From assembly GCA_030631625.1 (NCBI GenBank), contig DAOVKT010000034.1, positions 1 through 20,307 of the forward strand: a stretch of 20,307 bases of DNA, in the 5' to 3' direction. Below, piece after piece: positions 1-6,825 of the stretch (position 1 is the stretch's first letter; each line of letters starts with the position of its first letter). Both the position numbers and the translations under genes were made by a program. This DNA is from JAGLTZ01 sp023135015 (GTDB taxonomy: Bacteria; Blakebacterota; Blakebacteria; Blakebacterales; Blakebacteraceae). Below the pieces are notes generated by a model, which worked only from the letters and a program-made list of their open reading frames with translations, was not told where the DNA came from and made no database searches.

Positions 1-1357
1 AGGGTTCGATCCCTTCCACATCGTCGAAGAACTGGAGCACCATCTGCTTGTCACCGTTGCGCGGATCGGTACCGCAGGAGGCGTTATTGGCGTAGACATA
101 ACCCGAGGCCTGGGTCTCTCCAATTGAAGATCCGCTGATCCAGGGGCCGTAGGTGCTCGTAAGGTCGGGACCGGTGACCGAGACGGTCACACTGGCGCTG
201 CCGTCGTACCAGATGTTGAAAAGCACGTAGTCGTTGGAGGTACCGCTGGCGGGGGTGTATTCGCTGATATTCACCTTCATCGAATCCAGGGCCCCGGAAC
301 CGGTCAGCGTGACACGGTCGTGGATCTGGTCGTCGGCGGAATTGCCCGCGGATGCCACTACTACCTTCCCCTGTCCCACAGCCGCGGCGATCGCCTGTTC
401 GTGAGCCCTCGTGCCGTCGTGGGCGCCGCTGTGGCCGCCTATGCTCAGATTGATGACTATGGGTTGACCGAGCTGGTTCGCCTTGGCCATGGCCCATGCG
501 ATCCCGTCGATCACGTTGGAGGTGGGGAAGCTGTCGTTGCCGCCCTTGATGATGAGTAGGTCGGCCTCGGGCGCCATTCCGACATATTTCTCCGATGGCT
601 GGCTGTTACCGGTGGCCTGGCCGTTGCCGGCCGCGATGCCGGCCACGTGCGTGCCGTGTCCGTTTATATCCTGTTCGCTGACAACACCTGGCGGGCTTGC
701 ACCCAGCTCCGCGTCTATGTCCGACTTGGTCCACTCCACTCCGTAGCCGAAACCTGAAGGGGGCGTGCCGGAAACGGTCTGGTCCCACATGTACAGAACC
801 CGGGTCGTGCCGTCTGCATTTTGAAAGTCGTCGTGGGTGTAGTCGAGACCGCTGTCGAAAACGGCCACCAGCACGCCCTGGCCGCGGAGGTTGTAGCTTC
901 CGCCGTGAACGAGATCGGCCCTGGTGGCGGGGACGCTTGTATCCAGTTCGGGATAGAGCAGGGTGGATGCCTCCACGTATTCAACGCCCGGTTTGACGGC
1001 AAGCTTTCTCACTCCGCTCATCGGCACCCAGGCCGTGACGACGGGGCCAAGCCGGGTTCCGACTCTCCCTCCGACTTCTAAGATTGCTCCTTCCGCGCCG
1101 CCTCCACTGACTATCACACGGAAGAGGGGATCATCGGGCGTCAGCGGTGTCGGGATCACGCCGGCTGTTCTGGAGAGCTGGCCGATCTCTCCGATTGTCC
1201 CCCGGCTGGCAAGTTCCGCTTCGAGCCGCTCTATTTCGACCTGCAGGATTGGATCGATGCGGCTGACTGGGGGAGGATCCTGTGGTGCTGCACCGGTCAG
1301 TGCGATCCATACCAGCGCTGCACAACCCAATGAGGCCGGGATAAGCCTTCTACTCAT
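1..1357 (-). CDS. Subtilisin-like serine protease (S8 family), C-terminus beyond window edge
   Basis: An exported endoprotease, partial: 452 codons are visible and the reading frame runs open off the left edge. I translated this frame directly. The N-terminus (MSRRLIPASLGCAALVWIAL) looks like a Sec signal peptide. Residues about 30-145 form a pro-region-like domain with RVIV at 80-83 and GPVVT at 104-108. The catalytic Asp168 lies in VAVFDSGLDY, His234 in GHGTHVAGI, and the oxyanion-hole Asn339 in ASAGNS. The catalytic Ser (GTS motif) should lie to the left of the window. After Asn339 there are at least 110 residues without the Ser, so this family member has a beta-rich insert between Asn and Ser. 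The ATG at 1357 is preceded by GAGGA at about 7 bases. It is probably co-transcribed with the upstream lipoprotein (gap 72 bases), whose sequence resembles this pro-region. Family assignment is firm; substrate is unknown. Confidence 0.93.
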   Translation of the reverse strand, partial: MSRRLIPASLGCAALVWIALTGAAPQDPPPVSRIDPILQVEIERLEAELASRGTIGEIGQLSRTAGVIPTPLTPDDPLFRVIVSGGGAEGAILEVGGRVGTRLGPVVTAWVPMSGVRKLAVKPGVEYVEASTLLYPELDTSVPATRADLVHGGSYNLRGQGVLVAVFDSGLDYTHDDFQNADGTTRVLYMWDQTVSGTPPSGFGYGVEWTKSDIDAELGASPPGVVSEQDINGHGTHVAGIAAGNGQATGNSQPSEKYVGMAPEADLLIIKGGNDSFPTSNVIDGIAWAMAKANQLGQPIVINLSIGGHSGAHDGTRAHEQAIAAAVGQGKVVVASAGNSADDQIHDRVTLTGSGALDSMKVNISEYTPASGTSNDYVLFNIWYDGSASVTVSVTGPDLTSTYGPWISGSSIGETQASGYVYANNASCGTDPRNGDKQMVLQFFDDVEGIEP

Positions 1358-1429
1358 TTTTGTGTCCTCGATTCATCCGGTGTCACTGCCTCATTACCGC
1401 TCAGGTTTGTGTTGCTCCACCTATACCGG

Positions 1430-1885
1430 TCAACCGGTTGCGGGATTCGGGGGTGGTGGTGGGGTCGGCATCGGAACGTTCCGCGCATCGAATTCGATTA
1501 ATTTCACACGCGGCAGTGCAGCGACCTCCACCACGCGCTCCGGTTTGAGAGTCAACGTGACAACGGGGCCAATGATTGCACCGACGGCACCATACTGACC
1601 GAGCTCTTCCCTGTCCTCCTCAGTACCGGTCCCTGTCAGGCGTACGATGACACGGATATATTCGCCCAGCTCTTCCCCCAATCCCTGACCTCCCAGCGCC
1701 ATCTGAAGTCGGAGATCGAGTTTCCTCCTGATGCTGGAATCATCGATGCTGGGCGCACTCGAGGCACATCCGGCTGCTGTCAGCACAACGAAAGCGAAGG
1801 CCAGCAGCGTGGCTGTATACCTGTGGAGGTTTGCCGGAGCAGAGGGGGAGAGTCGGAGAAATCGGGAGAGTGATGTAGGTTGCAT
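1430..1885 (-). CDS. Small lipoprotein resembling a stand-alone subtilase pro-region
   Basis: A 151-residue lipoprotein candidate: a hydrophobic stretch ends in LTAAGC, with Cys40 as the probable lipidated residue. The body (residues about 47-140) can be laid beside the N-terminal region of the neighbouring S8 protease in the same order: an SxID-like start, a helix-like charged stretch, RVIV (78-81), GPVVT (106-110) and a closing IEFDAR that matches the protease's YVEAST. No catalytic domain follows, only a proline-rich tail (PTPPPPPNP). I infer a free-standing pro-domain (I9 or fervidolysin-N-like) that may act as inhibitor or chaperone of the protease. The ATG at 1885 is chosen because GGAG sits 9 bases upstream. 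An in-frame ATG at 1900 would add five residues but has a weaker ribosome site. Gene presence is well supported; the role is inference. Confidence 0.8.
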   Translation of the reverse strand: MQPTSLSRFLRLSPSAPANLHRYTATLLAFAFVVLTAAGCASSAPSIDDSSIRRKLDLRLQMALGGQGLGEELGEYIRVIVRLTGTGTEEDREELGQYGAVGAIIGPVVTLTLKPERVVEVAALPRVKLIEFDARNVPMPTPPPPPNPATG

Positions 1886-1952
1886 CAAGGGTATCTCCAT
1901 TTATGGCTCTAGGCGTTTATTTGTAGATTGTACACATGCTGCCAGCCACCCG

Positions 1953-3290
1953 CTACTGCCCACCCGAGCTGTTGTAAAGGTAGTCGATAAGCAGGTTGGA
2001 CATCACCCGCATCCCCACCGGCACAGCATCATCATCCGCCCTGAAAGTGGGGGAGTGGAGGGGGCCGCATACAGTTCCCTCCTTTACTATGCCCAACCAG
2101 TAGAAAAATCCGGGGATCTCCAGTGCATAATAAGCGAAATCCTCTCCTCCCATGGTCGGAGAATCTTCGATAACATTTTCCGCATCTAGAACCTGCACAA
2201 GCGTGGGAACCATCCTGTTCGATAGTTCCGGGTCATTGATAGTCGGTGGGGTACCACGTCCGTAGTCGAGGGTGAACGAGCCGCCGCCGGCCCGAGTAAT
2301 TCCATCTGCGATCTCTCTCATACGGCGTTCTACTGTATCGCGCACGCCCTCATCGTATGAGCGTACGGTCCCTTCCAGCTGTACTTCTTCGGGGATGATG
2401 TTGAACTTCTCACCGCCGTGGATCATGCCGACGGTCACAACGCTCGGCTGAATGGGGTCGAGAGAGCGGGAGGGTATGGTCTGCAATGCCATTACGATCT
2501 GTGCCGCCATTACGACGGGGTCCACTCCGTGATGTGGCGCCGCCGCGTGAGACTGAGTACCCTTTATGGTAAGGTAGAAGTGGTCAACCGCCGCAAGGGC
2601 CGGCCCGACAGTGTATCCGACCGTTCCAACCGGCATCCCGGCGCTGGCGTGAAGGCCGAATATCGCCTCAGGCCTGGGATCTTCGAAGACGCCCTCCTCG
2701 AGCATCAGGCTGGCTCCGCCCTCTTCGCCGGCGGGAGCGCCTTCCTCGGCTGGCTGGAAGATGAACAGCACGGTTCCCGGGATGTCATCACGCAGCTCCG
2801 CCAGCACCGAAGCCACCCCGAGCTGCACGGCTGTATGGATATCGTGGCCGCAGGCATGCATTACACCGACTTCGCGGCCGCCGGCGGTTGTTCGAACGGT
2901 GGATTTAAAAGGGAAGTCGGTCTTCTCTGTGACAGGAAGGGCATCCATGTCCGCCCGTACCGCAACGACCGGACCGGGCTTTCCACCTTTCAAAATACCC
3001 ACCACCCCCGTGTGGGCGATTCCGGTCCGCACTTCGAAATCGAGCGCCCGCAGGTGCTCGGCCACCAGCTGTGCGGTCTTGAACTCCCGGTTGCTCAGCT
3101 CCGGGTACTGGTGGATGTGGTGGCGTAGGTCGATTATGTGATCCCGGTATTTCCGGACGGCCTGTTGAATCTGCACATCCATCACCCCTGCCGGGGGATT
3201 GTTCTGAAGAGATGGTTGCGCTGATGTGGTGGAGCCTATACAGGTCGAACCGAGTGACACTACGGCGAGATAGTTGATGATCTTTTTCAT
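1953..3290 (-). CDS. M20-family amidohydrolase (M20D, hippurate/IAA-amino-acid hydrolase-like), exported
   Basis: A metal-dependent amidohydrolase of 445 residues that probably cleaves N-acyl amino acids or small peptides. The N-terminus (MKKIINYLAVVSLG) is a Sec signal with likely cleavage after TSA near residue 24, which places the enzyme outside the cytoplasm; many M20D enzymes are cytosolic. Visible motifs: RHHIHQYPELS (56-66), ADMDALP (113-119), HACGHD (145-150; metal ligands Cys147 and His149), PAEEG (180-184; Glu182/183), GLHA (His214), SHAAAPH in the lid domain (247-253), MGGEDFA (380-386) and LHSP (His412). All expected ligands are present and the length is normal for the family plus a signal. 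The Shine-Dalgarno site before the ATG at 3290 is weak. It is followed on the same strand, after 67 bases, by the pro-region-like lipoprotein. The exact substrate cannot be read from sequence. Confidence 0.93.
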   Translation of the reverse strand: MKKIINYLAVVSLGSTCIGSTTSAQPSLQNNPPAGVMDVQIQQAVRKYRDHIIDLRHHIHQYPELSNREFKTAQLVAEHLRALDFEVRTGIAHTGVVGILKGGKPGPVVAVRADMDALPVTEKTDFPFKSTVRTTAGGREVGVMHACGHDIHTAVQLGVASVLAELRDDIPGTVLFIFQPAEEGAPAGEEGGASLMLEEGVFEDPRPEAIFGLHASAGMPVGTVGYTVGPALAAVDHFYLTIKGTQSHAAAPHHGVDPVVMAAQIVMALQTIPSRSLDPIQPSVVTVGMIHGGEKFNIIPEEVQLEGTVRSYDEGVRDTVERRMREIADGITRAGGGSFTLDYGRGTPPTINDPELSNRMVPTLVQVLDAENVIEDSPTMGGEDFAYYALEIPGFFYWLGIVKEGTVCGPLHSPTFRADDDAVPVGMRVMSNLLIDYLYNSSGGQ

Positions 3291-3389
3291 AGGCGTGAGT
3301 CTATACTCATTGATGAATGGATTTCCAGGCCGATGCTCTTTCCCTGAATCGGTGCTTGCAGATAGGAGCTGCGGTAAATTCGTGCTAAA

Positions 3390-3407
3390 GGTATATGGTA
3401 TATGGTA
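3390..3407. repeat. Short GGTATAT heptamer repeat in divergent gap
   Basis: Two full copies of GGTATAT and a partial third (GGTA) lie in the 172-base gap between the divergent M20 and Mut7-C genes. The rest of this gap shows nothing clear. It may be part of a promoter or operator, but no good -35/-10 pair could be assigned. Confidence 0.3.
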
Positions 3408-3462
3408 GGTGCAGCCGCCCGTTGCATGGCCCTTTCCCTACGGCAGTGGAGGGATGCCCCCG

Positions 3463-4068
3463 ATGTCGGTCTTCTGCCCAAAATGCGGTCGCGAGTACGA
3501 CATTACGCTTTTCCAGTATGGTCGTACGATTGAGTGCGCCTGCGGCAGCCGTGTCGGTCGTGAGGTGAAGATTCGGTCGCTGATTGTGCCGGACAGGCCA
3601 GAGGAGCTGAGGTTCATGGTCGATGTCATGCTCGGCCGCCTTGCCCGGTGGCTGCGTGTAATCGGATACGATGCGGCCTATCAGGAAGGAATCGACGACG
3701 GGGATCTGGTCCGCCTGGCCATTGACGAAAGCCGTATTCTGCTTACACGCGATCGCACGCTTCCCACCGAGTGGTGGATAGACAACTACCTTCTGATCGA
3801 CTCGACCAGACCGATGGTGCAGCTGCGTCAGGTGGTAAACCACTACGACCTTCCGTGGCATGAGCGTCTTTTTTCGCGCTGTACTGTCTGCAACGAGCCC
3901 CTCAACCCGCTGAGCTATGAACAGGCATCAGAGCGGGTGCCGGTAAAGGTCCTGGAGCATGCCTCCCGGTTCGCCGGATGCCCGGTCTGCGAACGGGTCT
4001 ACTGGGAGGGATCCCATGTCGACCGTATGAGAAAGCGGCTGGATGAGACCCTTTTGCGCTGGGTCTGA
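3463..4068 (+). CDS. Mut7-C RNase-domain protein with flanking zinc ribbons
   Basis: A 201-residue protein. An N-terminal zinc-ribbon-like segment (CPKC at 5-8, CAC at 25-27) precedes a Mut7-C (PIN-like) domain, recognisable by FMVDVMLGRLARWLRVIGYD (51-70) and LLTRDR (93-98). Asp54 and Asp97 are the likely acidic metal-binding residues. A second pair of CxxC motifs (140-143 and 173-176) and the family's closing YWEGSHVDRM segment (180-189) complete the C-terminal ribbon. Mut7-C proteins are predicted RNases; substrate and pathway are unknown. Many relatives carry a ubiquitin-like domain at the N-terminus, and here a zinc ribbon takes that place. The ATG at 3463 is chosen because GGAGG lies about 10 bases upstream; earlier in-frame ATGs at 3409 and 3454 lack proper spacing or conserved sequence. 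It ends 20 bases from the convergent GroES-like gene. Confidence 0.87.
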   Translation: MSVFCPKCGREYDITLFQYGRTIECACGSRVGREVKIRSLIVPDRPEELRFMVDVMLGRLARWLRVIGYDAAYQEGIDDGDLVRLAIDESRILLTRDRTLPTEWWIDNYLLIDSTRPMVQLRQVVNHYDLPWHERLFSRCTVCNEPLNPLSYEQASERVPVKVLEHASRFAGCPVCERVYWEGSHVDRMRKRLDETLLRWV

Positions 4069-4088
4069 TGGTCCTCGGCTGATCAGCT

Positions 4089-4469
4089 CTATTCCTGTAA
4101 TTCCTCCAGGGGATCCTTGCGAACCAGTACCAGCAGTGAGCTCTGGGGGATAATTAGGAGCTTCTCTCCCTGGTATTCGATCTCGATAGCCTTTTCCCGG
4201 AGGAAAAGCGCGTAGTCACCCGGTTGTGCCTGCAGCGGCACGTATTTCACCATTTCCCTGTCTTCGGTCGACCACGGTTCACCATCTATGTATGCCGGGT
4301 TCGGAACAGGGTATCCGGGGCCCACTTTCATAATGGTTCCACCCTGTACCTTTTCTTTAGAGCGCACCCCCGCGGGCAGGTACAGCCCGTGGCTGGTCTG
4401 GTCCGATTCCTCCTCGGGCCGTATCAATACCCGGTCGCCGACGACAATTATATCCCTTATTCCAGCCAT
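4089..4469 (-). CDS. GroES-like co-chaperonin (Cpn10 family), variant type
   Basis: A 126-residue Cpn10-fold protein. VGDRVLIRPEEE near the N-terminus matches the GroES opening strand. SHGLYLPAG corresponds to the mobile loop with its hydrophobic GroEL-binding tripeptide. VQGGTIMKVGPGYPVPN, GDYALFLREKAIEIEY and EKLLIIPQSSLLVLVR follow in the GroES order. It is about 30 residues longer than classical GroES (about 95), owing to an inserted stretch around PNPAYIDGEPWSTEDREMV. No groEL gene is next to it, so it may be a second, specialised co-chaperonin. ATG at 4469 is preferred: AAGGTGA lies 5 bases upstream. A GTG at 4478 in the same frame is possible. No CIRCE-type heat-shock operator was seen upstream. 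Confidence 0.87.
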   Translation of the reverse strand: MAGIRDIIVVGDRVLIRPEEESDQTSHGLYLPAGVRSKEKVQGGTIMKVGPGYPVPNPAYIDGEPWSTEDREMVKYVPLQAQPGDYALFLREKAIEIEYQGEKLLIIPQSSLLVLVRKDPLEELQE

Positions 4470-4537
4470 GCAGGTCACCTTACGGACTATGCCGGCCGAC
4501 CCTGCGGCCGGTCCTTTCCAGGTAGAATAAAAGAGCC

Positions 4538-4552
4538 GTTCCCGGACGGAAC
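4538..4552. repeat. TTCC...GGAA-type short inverted repeat, copy 1
   Basis: GTTCC and GGAAC arms flank CGGAC. It lies in the gap between the GroES-like gene and the FKBP gene and shares the core CCGGACGGAA with copy 4 at 6795-6810. Confidence 0.4.
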
Positions 4553-4565
4553 AATTTATCCAGAA

Positions 4566-4590
4566 TGTATATTACATTATTATATATACA
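4566..4590. promoter_or_regulatory. AT-rich inverted repeat in divergent promoter region
   Basis: Perfect 7-base arms TGTATAT (4566-4572) and ATATACA (4584-4590) are separated by 11 AT-rich bases. On the minus strand a TATAAT hexamer (plus coordinates 4579-4584) overlaps the right arm and could be the -10 of the GroES-like gene. The site lies between two divergent protein-folding genes and could be an operator or simply an AT-rich promoter core. No good minus-strand -35 was found. Confidence 0.35.
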
Positions 4591-4596
4591 GGTCAC

Positions 4597-4625
4597 TTGC
4601 AAGATTACGGCAGGACGCATAGGCT
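4597..4625 (+). promoter_or_regulatory. Possible sigma70-type promoter of the FKBP gene
   Basis: TTGCAA (4597-4602) and TAGGCT (4620-4625) are separated by 17 bases, about 50 bases upstream of the FKBP start. The -10 match is weak, so this is only a candidate. Confidence 0.25.
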
Positions 4626-4676
4626 AGTACCCATCCGGAAACTCTGATCGGGTCTCATGGAGACGGAGCGCAAATA

Positions 4677-5132
4677 ATGTTGAAGGAAACAAAAGTAACG
4701 AGCTCGTGCCGTCCTTTCATGGTTCTCTCTCTGCTGATCTTCGCCGGCCTGCTCGCCGCCTGTACCGGCGGGCAGCAGGAGCCGTATACTACCGAGTCGG
4801 GACTCACGATACAGGTGCTGAAACGTGGAAGAGGCGATAAAGCGCTGAGTGGTCACACCGTTACTGTTCACTATACGGTCTGGCTGGAGGACGGCACTCT
4901 TGTAGAGTCCTCCAAAGAGGAATACGGGGGTTCCGGAGCGGCTCATCAAAGGCGCCTGGGCGCGGGCCAGATGGTCGCCGGTCTTGAGGAAGGAGCAATC
5001 GGGATGAGGGAAGGTGAGATCCGGAAGCTCATCTGCCCCCCTGAACTCGCATACGGGGATCGGGGTTCCGGCGACAAGATCCCGCCGAATGCGACACTGA
5101 TATTCGAGATAGAACTTATTAGAGTGAGATAG
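4677..5132 (+). CDS. FKBP-type peptidyl-prolyl isomerase, lipoprotein
   Basis: A 151-residue membrane-anchored prolyl isomerase, probably a folding helper outside the cytoplasm. The N-terminus is a lipoprotein signal with lipobox LLAAC, giving lipidated Cys29. A single FKBP domain fills residues about 38-151: TVTVHYTVWLEDGTLVESS, then AGLEEGAIGMREGEIRKL, PPELAYGDRG and KIPPNATLIFEIELIRV. These cover the usual active-site loop and strands. The position of the pocket tryptophan of FKBP12 is Leu here, as in many bacterial FKBPs. GGAG lies 8 bases before the ATG. It is the first gene of a plus-strand series with two M16 peptidase-family genes (gap 96 bases to the next), which suggests a role in maturing exported proteins, though this is inference. 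Confidence 0.93.
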   Translation: MLKETKVTSSCRPFMVLSLLIFAGLLAACTGGQQEPYTTESGLTIQVLKRGRGDKALSGHTVTVHYTVWLEDGTLVESSKEEYGGSGAAHQRRLGAGQMVAGLEEGAIGMREGEIRKLICPPELAYGDRGSGDKIPPNATLIFEIELIRVR

Positions 5133-5144
5133 TTCCGAACGGAA
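5133..5144. repeat. TTCC...GGAA-type short inverted repeat, copy 2
   Basis: TTCCG-AA-CGGAA lies directly after the FKBP stop codon. A related palindrome, TCCCG-GAA-CGGGA, follows at 5172-5184 in the same 96-base gap. Confidence 0.35.
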
Positions 5145-5228
5145 ACGAAGTATAACCCCTGAAGCCGTAGATCCCGGAACGGGACAGACAACAAGTATTC
5201 AAAAACAAGCGAACAGGAGAAACCATCT

Positions 5229-6629
5229 ATGCACCGCTACCGCCTGCCGCTCGCATTGATGGTGGTGGGGGGCCTCGTGCTCTGTGGCACGAGACCTCTT
5301 GCTGCTCAGTCCAGCGACGGCTTCTTCCCGTACGAGATCCATAAGAGGACACTTGAGAACGGGCTCGACGTGATCGTTATCCCGATGCTCGAGTTCGAAA
5401 ATGTCCTCAGCTATAATACCCTGATCCTCGCTGGAGCCCGGAACGAGACCGAGCCGGGCAAAAGCGGGCTGGCCCACCTCTTTGAGCACATCCAGTTCAG
5501 ACACATGTGGCAGGGCAAGCCGCAGGGCTACGAGGAGGCGATGAGCAGGATGGGGGCCTTCAACAATGCCTGGACATGGTTCGATGTGACTTTCTACCAC
5601 CCTGTCACATTCGCTTCGAACCTCAACCAGCTCGCCAGCCTGGAGGCCGACCGCTTCACCAGCCTGAAGTTCACCGAGGAGGTCTTTGTGACCGAGGCGG
5701 GCACGGTGCTGGGGGAGTACCGCAACAGCGCCGCCGACCCGGGGATGAGGATGGATGAAGTACAGCTGGCCGAGATGTATGGTTCCCACGGCTACGGCCA
5801 TACGACGATGGGCTACCTGGAAGATGTGGAAGACTTGCCGAACGAGTTCAAGGCGGCGATTGGCTTCTACAATACGTACTACCGGCCCAACAATGTCGTG
5901 ATGGTGATCGCGGGCGACGTTGGGCCGGCCGGAGTATTCGAACTCGTCGAAAGCCTCTACGGTTCATGGGAACCGGGTCTGATCTCCGAACAGCCGGATC
6001 CGGAGGCTGTCGGGGGACCGAAACAGGCGCATGTCGACTGGGAGGTACCGGTTCCGCCTCGTATTACAGTTTCCTACAAGATGCCGGCACACAGGACCGG
6101 CACGGCCGAAACTGCCGTTGGACAGCTCCTGCCTGAGCTGCTGGTCAGCGAGACGGCCCCTCTATACAAGAAACTACGCTATGAGGAACAGCTGGTGCAG
6201 GGTATGGGCATGGGCAAGGCGGTTTATGAGTCGTTCGACGACGGCCACCTCGACATCGGCTGTGTTCTATTCCAGGACCGCTTCGCCTCCGAGGGAGAGG
6301 CTTACTTCGAAAGGATCGTAGAGGAGGTTCAGAAGGCGGCGGATGATCTGACTGCCTTCTCCAGCAGGCCCGACGCCGGGACACTGCTTCGGGACCTGAA
6401 ATCGAAGTACCGCTACGATATGCTCGCGGGTCTGAACAGCCCGGCGGCAACGGCACAGACATTCGTACTCTACTACCGTTTCGAGCGGGATCCCGCTGTT
6501 ATGGATAAGCTGGTCGCTTCGGTAGAGGCGCTTGAGCCGGGTGATATAGACCTTTTCGCCTCGACCTATCTCGTTCCAGCCAACCGGGTTGTAGTGACCA
6601 TGAACGGCCCCGCAGGCGGACAGCGCTAG
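5229..6629 (+). CDS. M16-family zinc metallopeptidase, exported, catalytic-type subunit
   Basis: A 466-residue insulinase-family (M16B-like) protein with a Sec signal; likely cleavage after LAA near residue 26. The inverted zinc motif is intact: HLFEH at 83-87 (ligands His83 and His87, catalytic Glu86). The distal glutamates Glu156 and Glu163 (TEAGTVLGEYRN) follow, with Glu163 76 positions after His87, the family's usual spacing. YYRPNNVVMVIAGDV (217-231) is the standard core strand, and a second, degenerate M16 half follows. M16 enzymes degrade peptides in a closed chamber and bacterial ones often work as active/inactive pairs. The next gene lacks the HxxEH motif and is the likely partner. 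AGGAG sits 9 bases before the ATG. Confidence 0.93.
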   Translation: MHRYRLPLALMVVGGLVLCGTRPLAAQSSDGFFPYEIHKRTLENGLDVIVIPMLEFENVLSYNTLILAGARNETEPGKSGLAHLFEHIQFRHMWQGKPQGYEEAMSRMGAFNNAWTWFDVTFYHPVTFASNLNQLASLEADRFTSLKFTEEVFVTEAGTVLGEYRNSAADPGMRMDEVQLAEMYGSHGYGHTTMGYLEDVEDLPNEFKAAIGFYNTYYRPNNVVMVIAGDVGPAGVFELVESLYGSWEPGLISEQPDPEAVGGPKQAHVDWEVPVPPRITVSYKMPAHRTGTAETAVGQLLPELLVSETAPLYKKLRYEEQLVQGMGMGKAVYESFDDGHLDIGCVLFQDRFASEGEAYFERIVEEVQKAADDLTAFSSRPDAGTLLRDLKSKYRYDMLAGLNSPAATAQTFVLYYRFERDPAVMDKLVASVEALEPGDIDLFASTYLVPANRVVVTMNGPAGGQR

Positions 6630-6631
6630 GG

Positions 6632-6662
6632 AGTTCTCATCCGGCAACTCCGGATGAGAACT
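6632..6662 (+). terminator. Strong hairpin between the two M16 genes
   Basis: A perfect 13-bp stem (left arm 6632-6644, right arm 6650-6662) closes a CAACT loop, starting 2 bases after the M16 stop codon. No U-tract follows, so it may be an mRNA-stabilising or attenuating hairpin rather than a full terminator. Confidence 0.5.
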
Positions 6663-6668
6663 GATGAG

Positions 6669-6685
6669 GTTTCCAGTGCGGAAAC
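6669..6685. repeat. TTCC...GGAA-type short inverted repeat, copy 3
   Basis: GTTTCC-AGTGC-GGAAAC: six-base arms and five-base loop, just after the 6632-6662 hairpin. The arms are identical to those of copy 4 downstream. Confidence 0.4.
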
Positions 6686-6794
6686 AGGCAATTTTGCGCA
6701 AGGTCAAGGAAGGCAACGGGTTACGCGGAGGCGTACTGACTGTACGCCGCACAAACAACCCGGCAGCCTGACACCGAGATAGCGTAAAAAGGCC

Positions 6795-6810
6795 GTTTCC
6801 GGACGGAAAC
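6795..6810. repeat. TTCC...GGAA-type short inverted repeat, copy 4
   Basis: GTTTCCG-GA-CGGAAAC: perfect seven-base arms around two bases. It ends 15 bases before the ATG of the second M16 gene, so it abuts the ribosome-binding site (GAGGAG). It could act as an operator or an mRNA structure affecting translation. Confidence 0.45.
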
Positions 6811-6825
6811 TAGAGGAGACCGGTC

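Noticed and set aside
84..1081. Several ORFs on both strands within the first kilobase
   Set aside because: They are other frames of the truncated S8 protease, whose own frame runs off the edge and carries the Asp, His and Asn motifs.
2418..3128. Long plus-strand ORF of 236 codons opposite the M20 gene
   Set aside because: It is antisense to a gene with all its catalytic motifs, and its translation shows no domain-like sequence.
4078..4087. GCTGATCAGC palindrome between convergent genes
   Set aside because: Ten bases with no loop or U-tract; too short to call a terminator or binding site.
4470..4676. Possible CIRCE heat-shock operator upstream of the GroES-like gene
   Set aside because: No TTAGCACTC-N9-GAGTGCTAA pattern is present; only the AT-rich palindrome was found.
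5199..5801. Minus-strand ORF of 200 codons opposite the first M16 gene
   Set aside because: Shadow of a well-supported gene; composition is arginine, histidine and valine-rich as expected for antisense frames of GC-rich genes.
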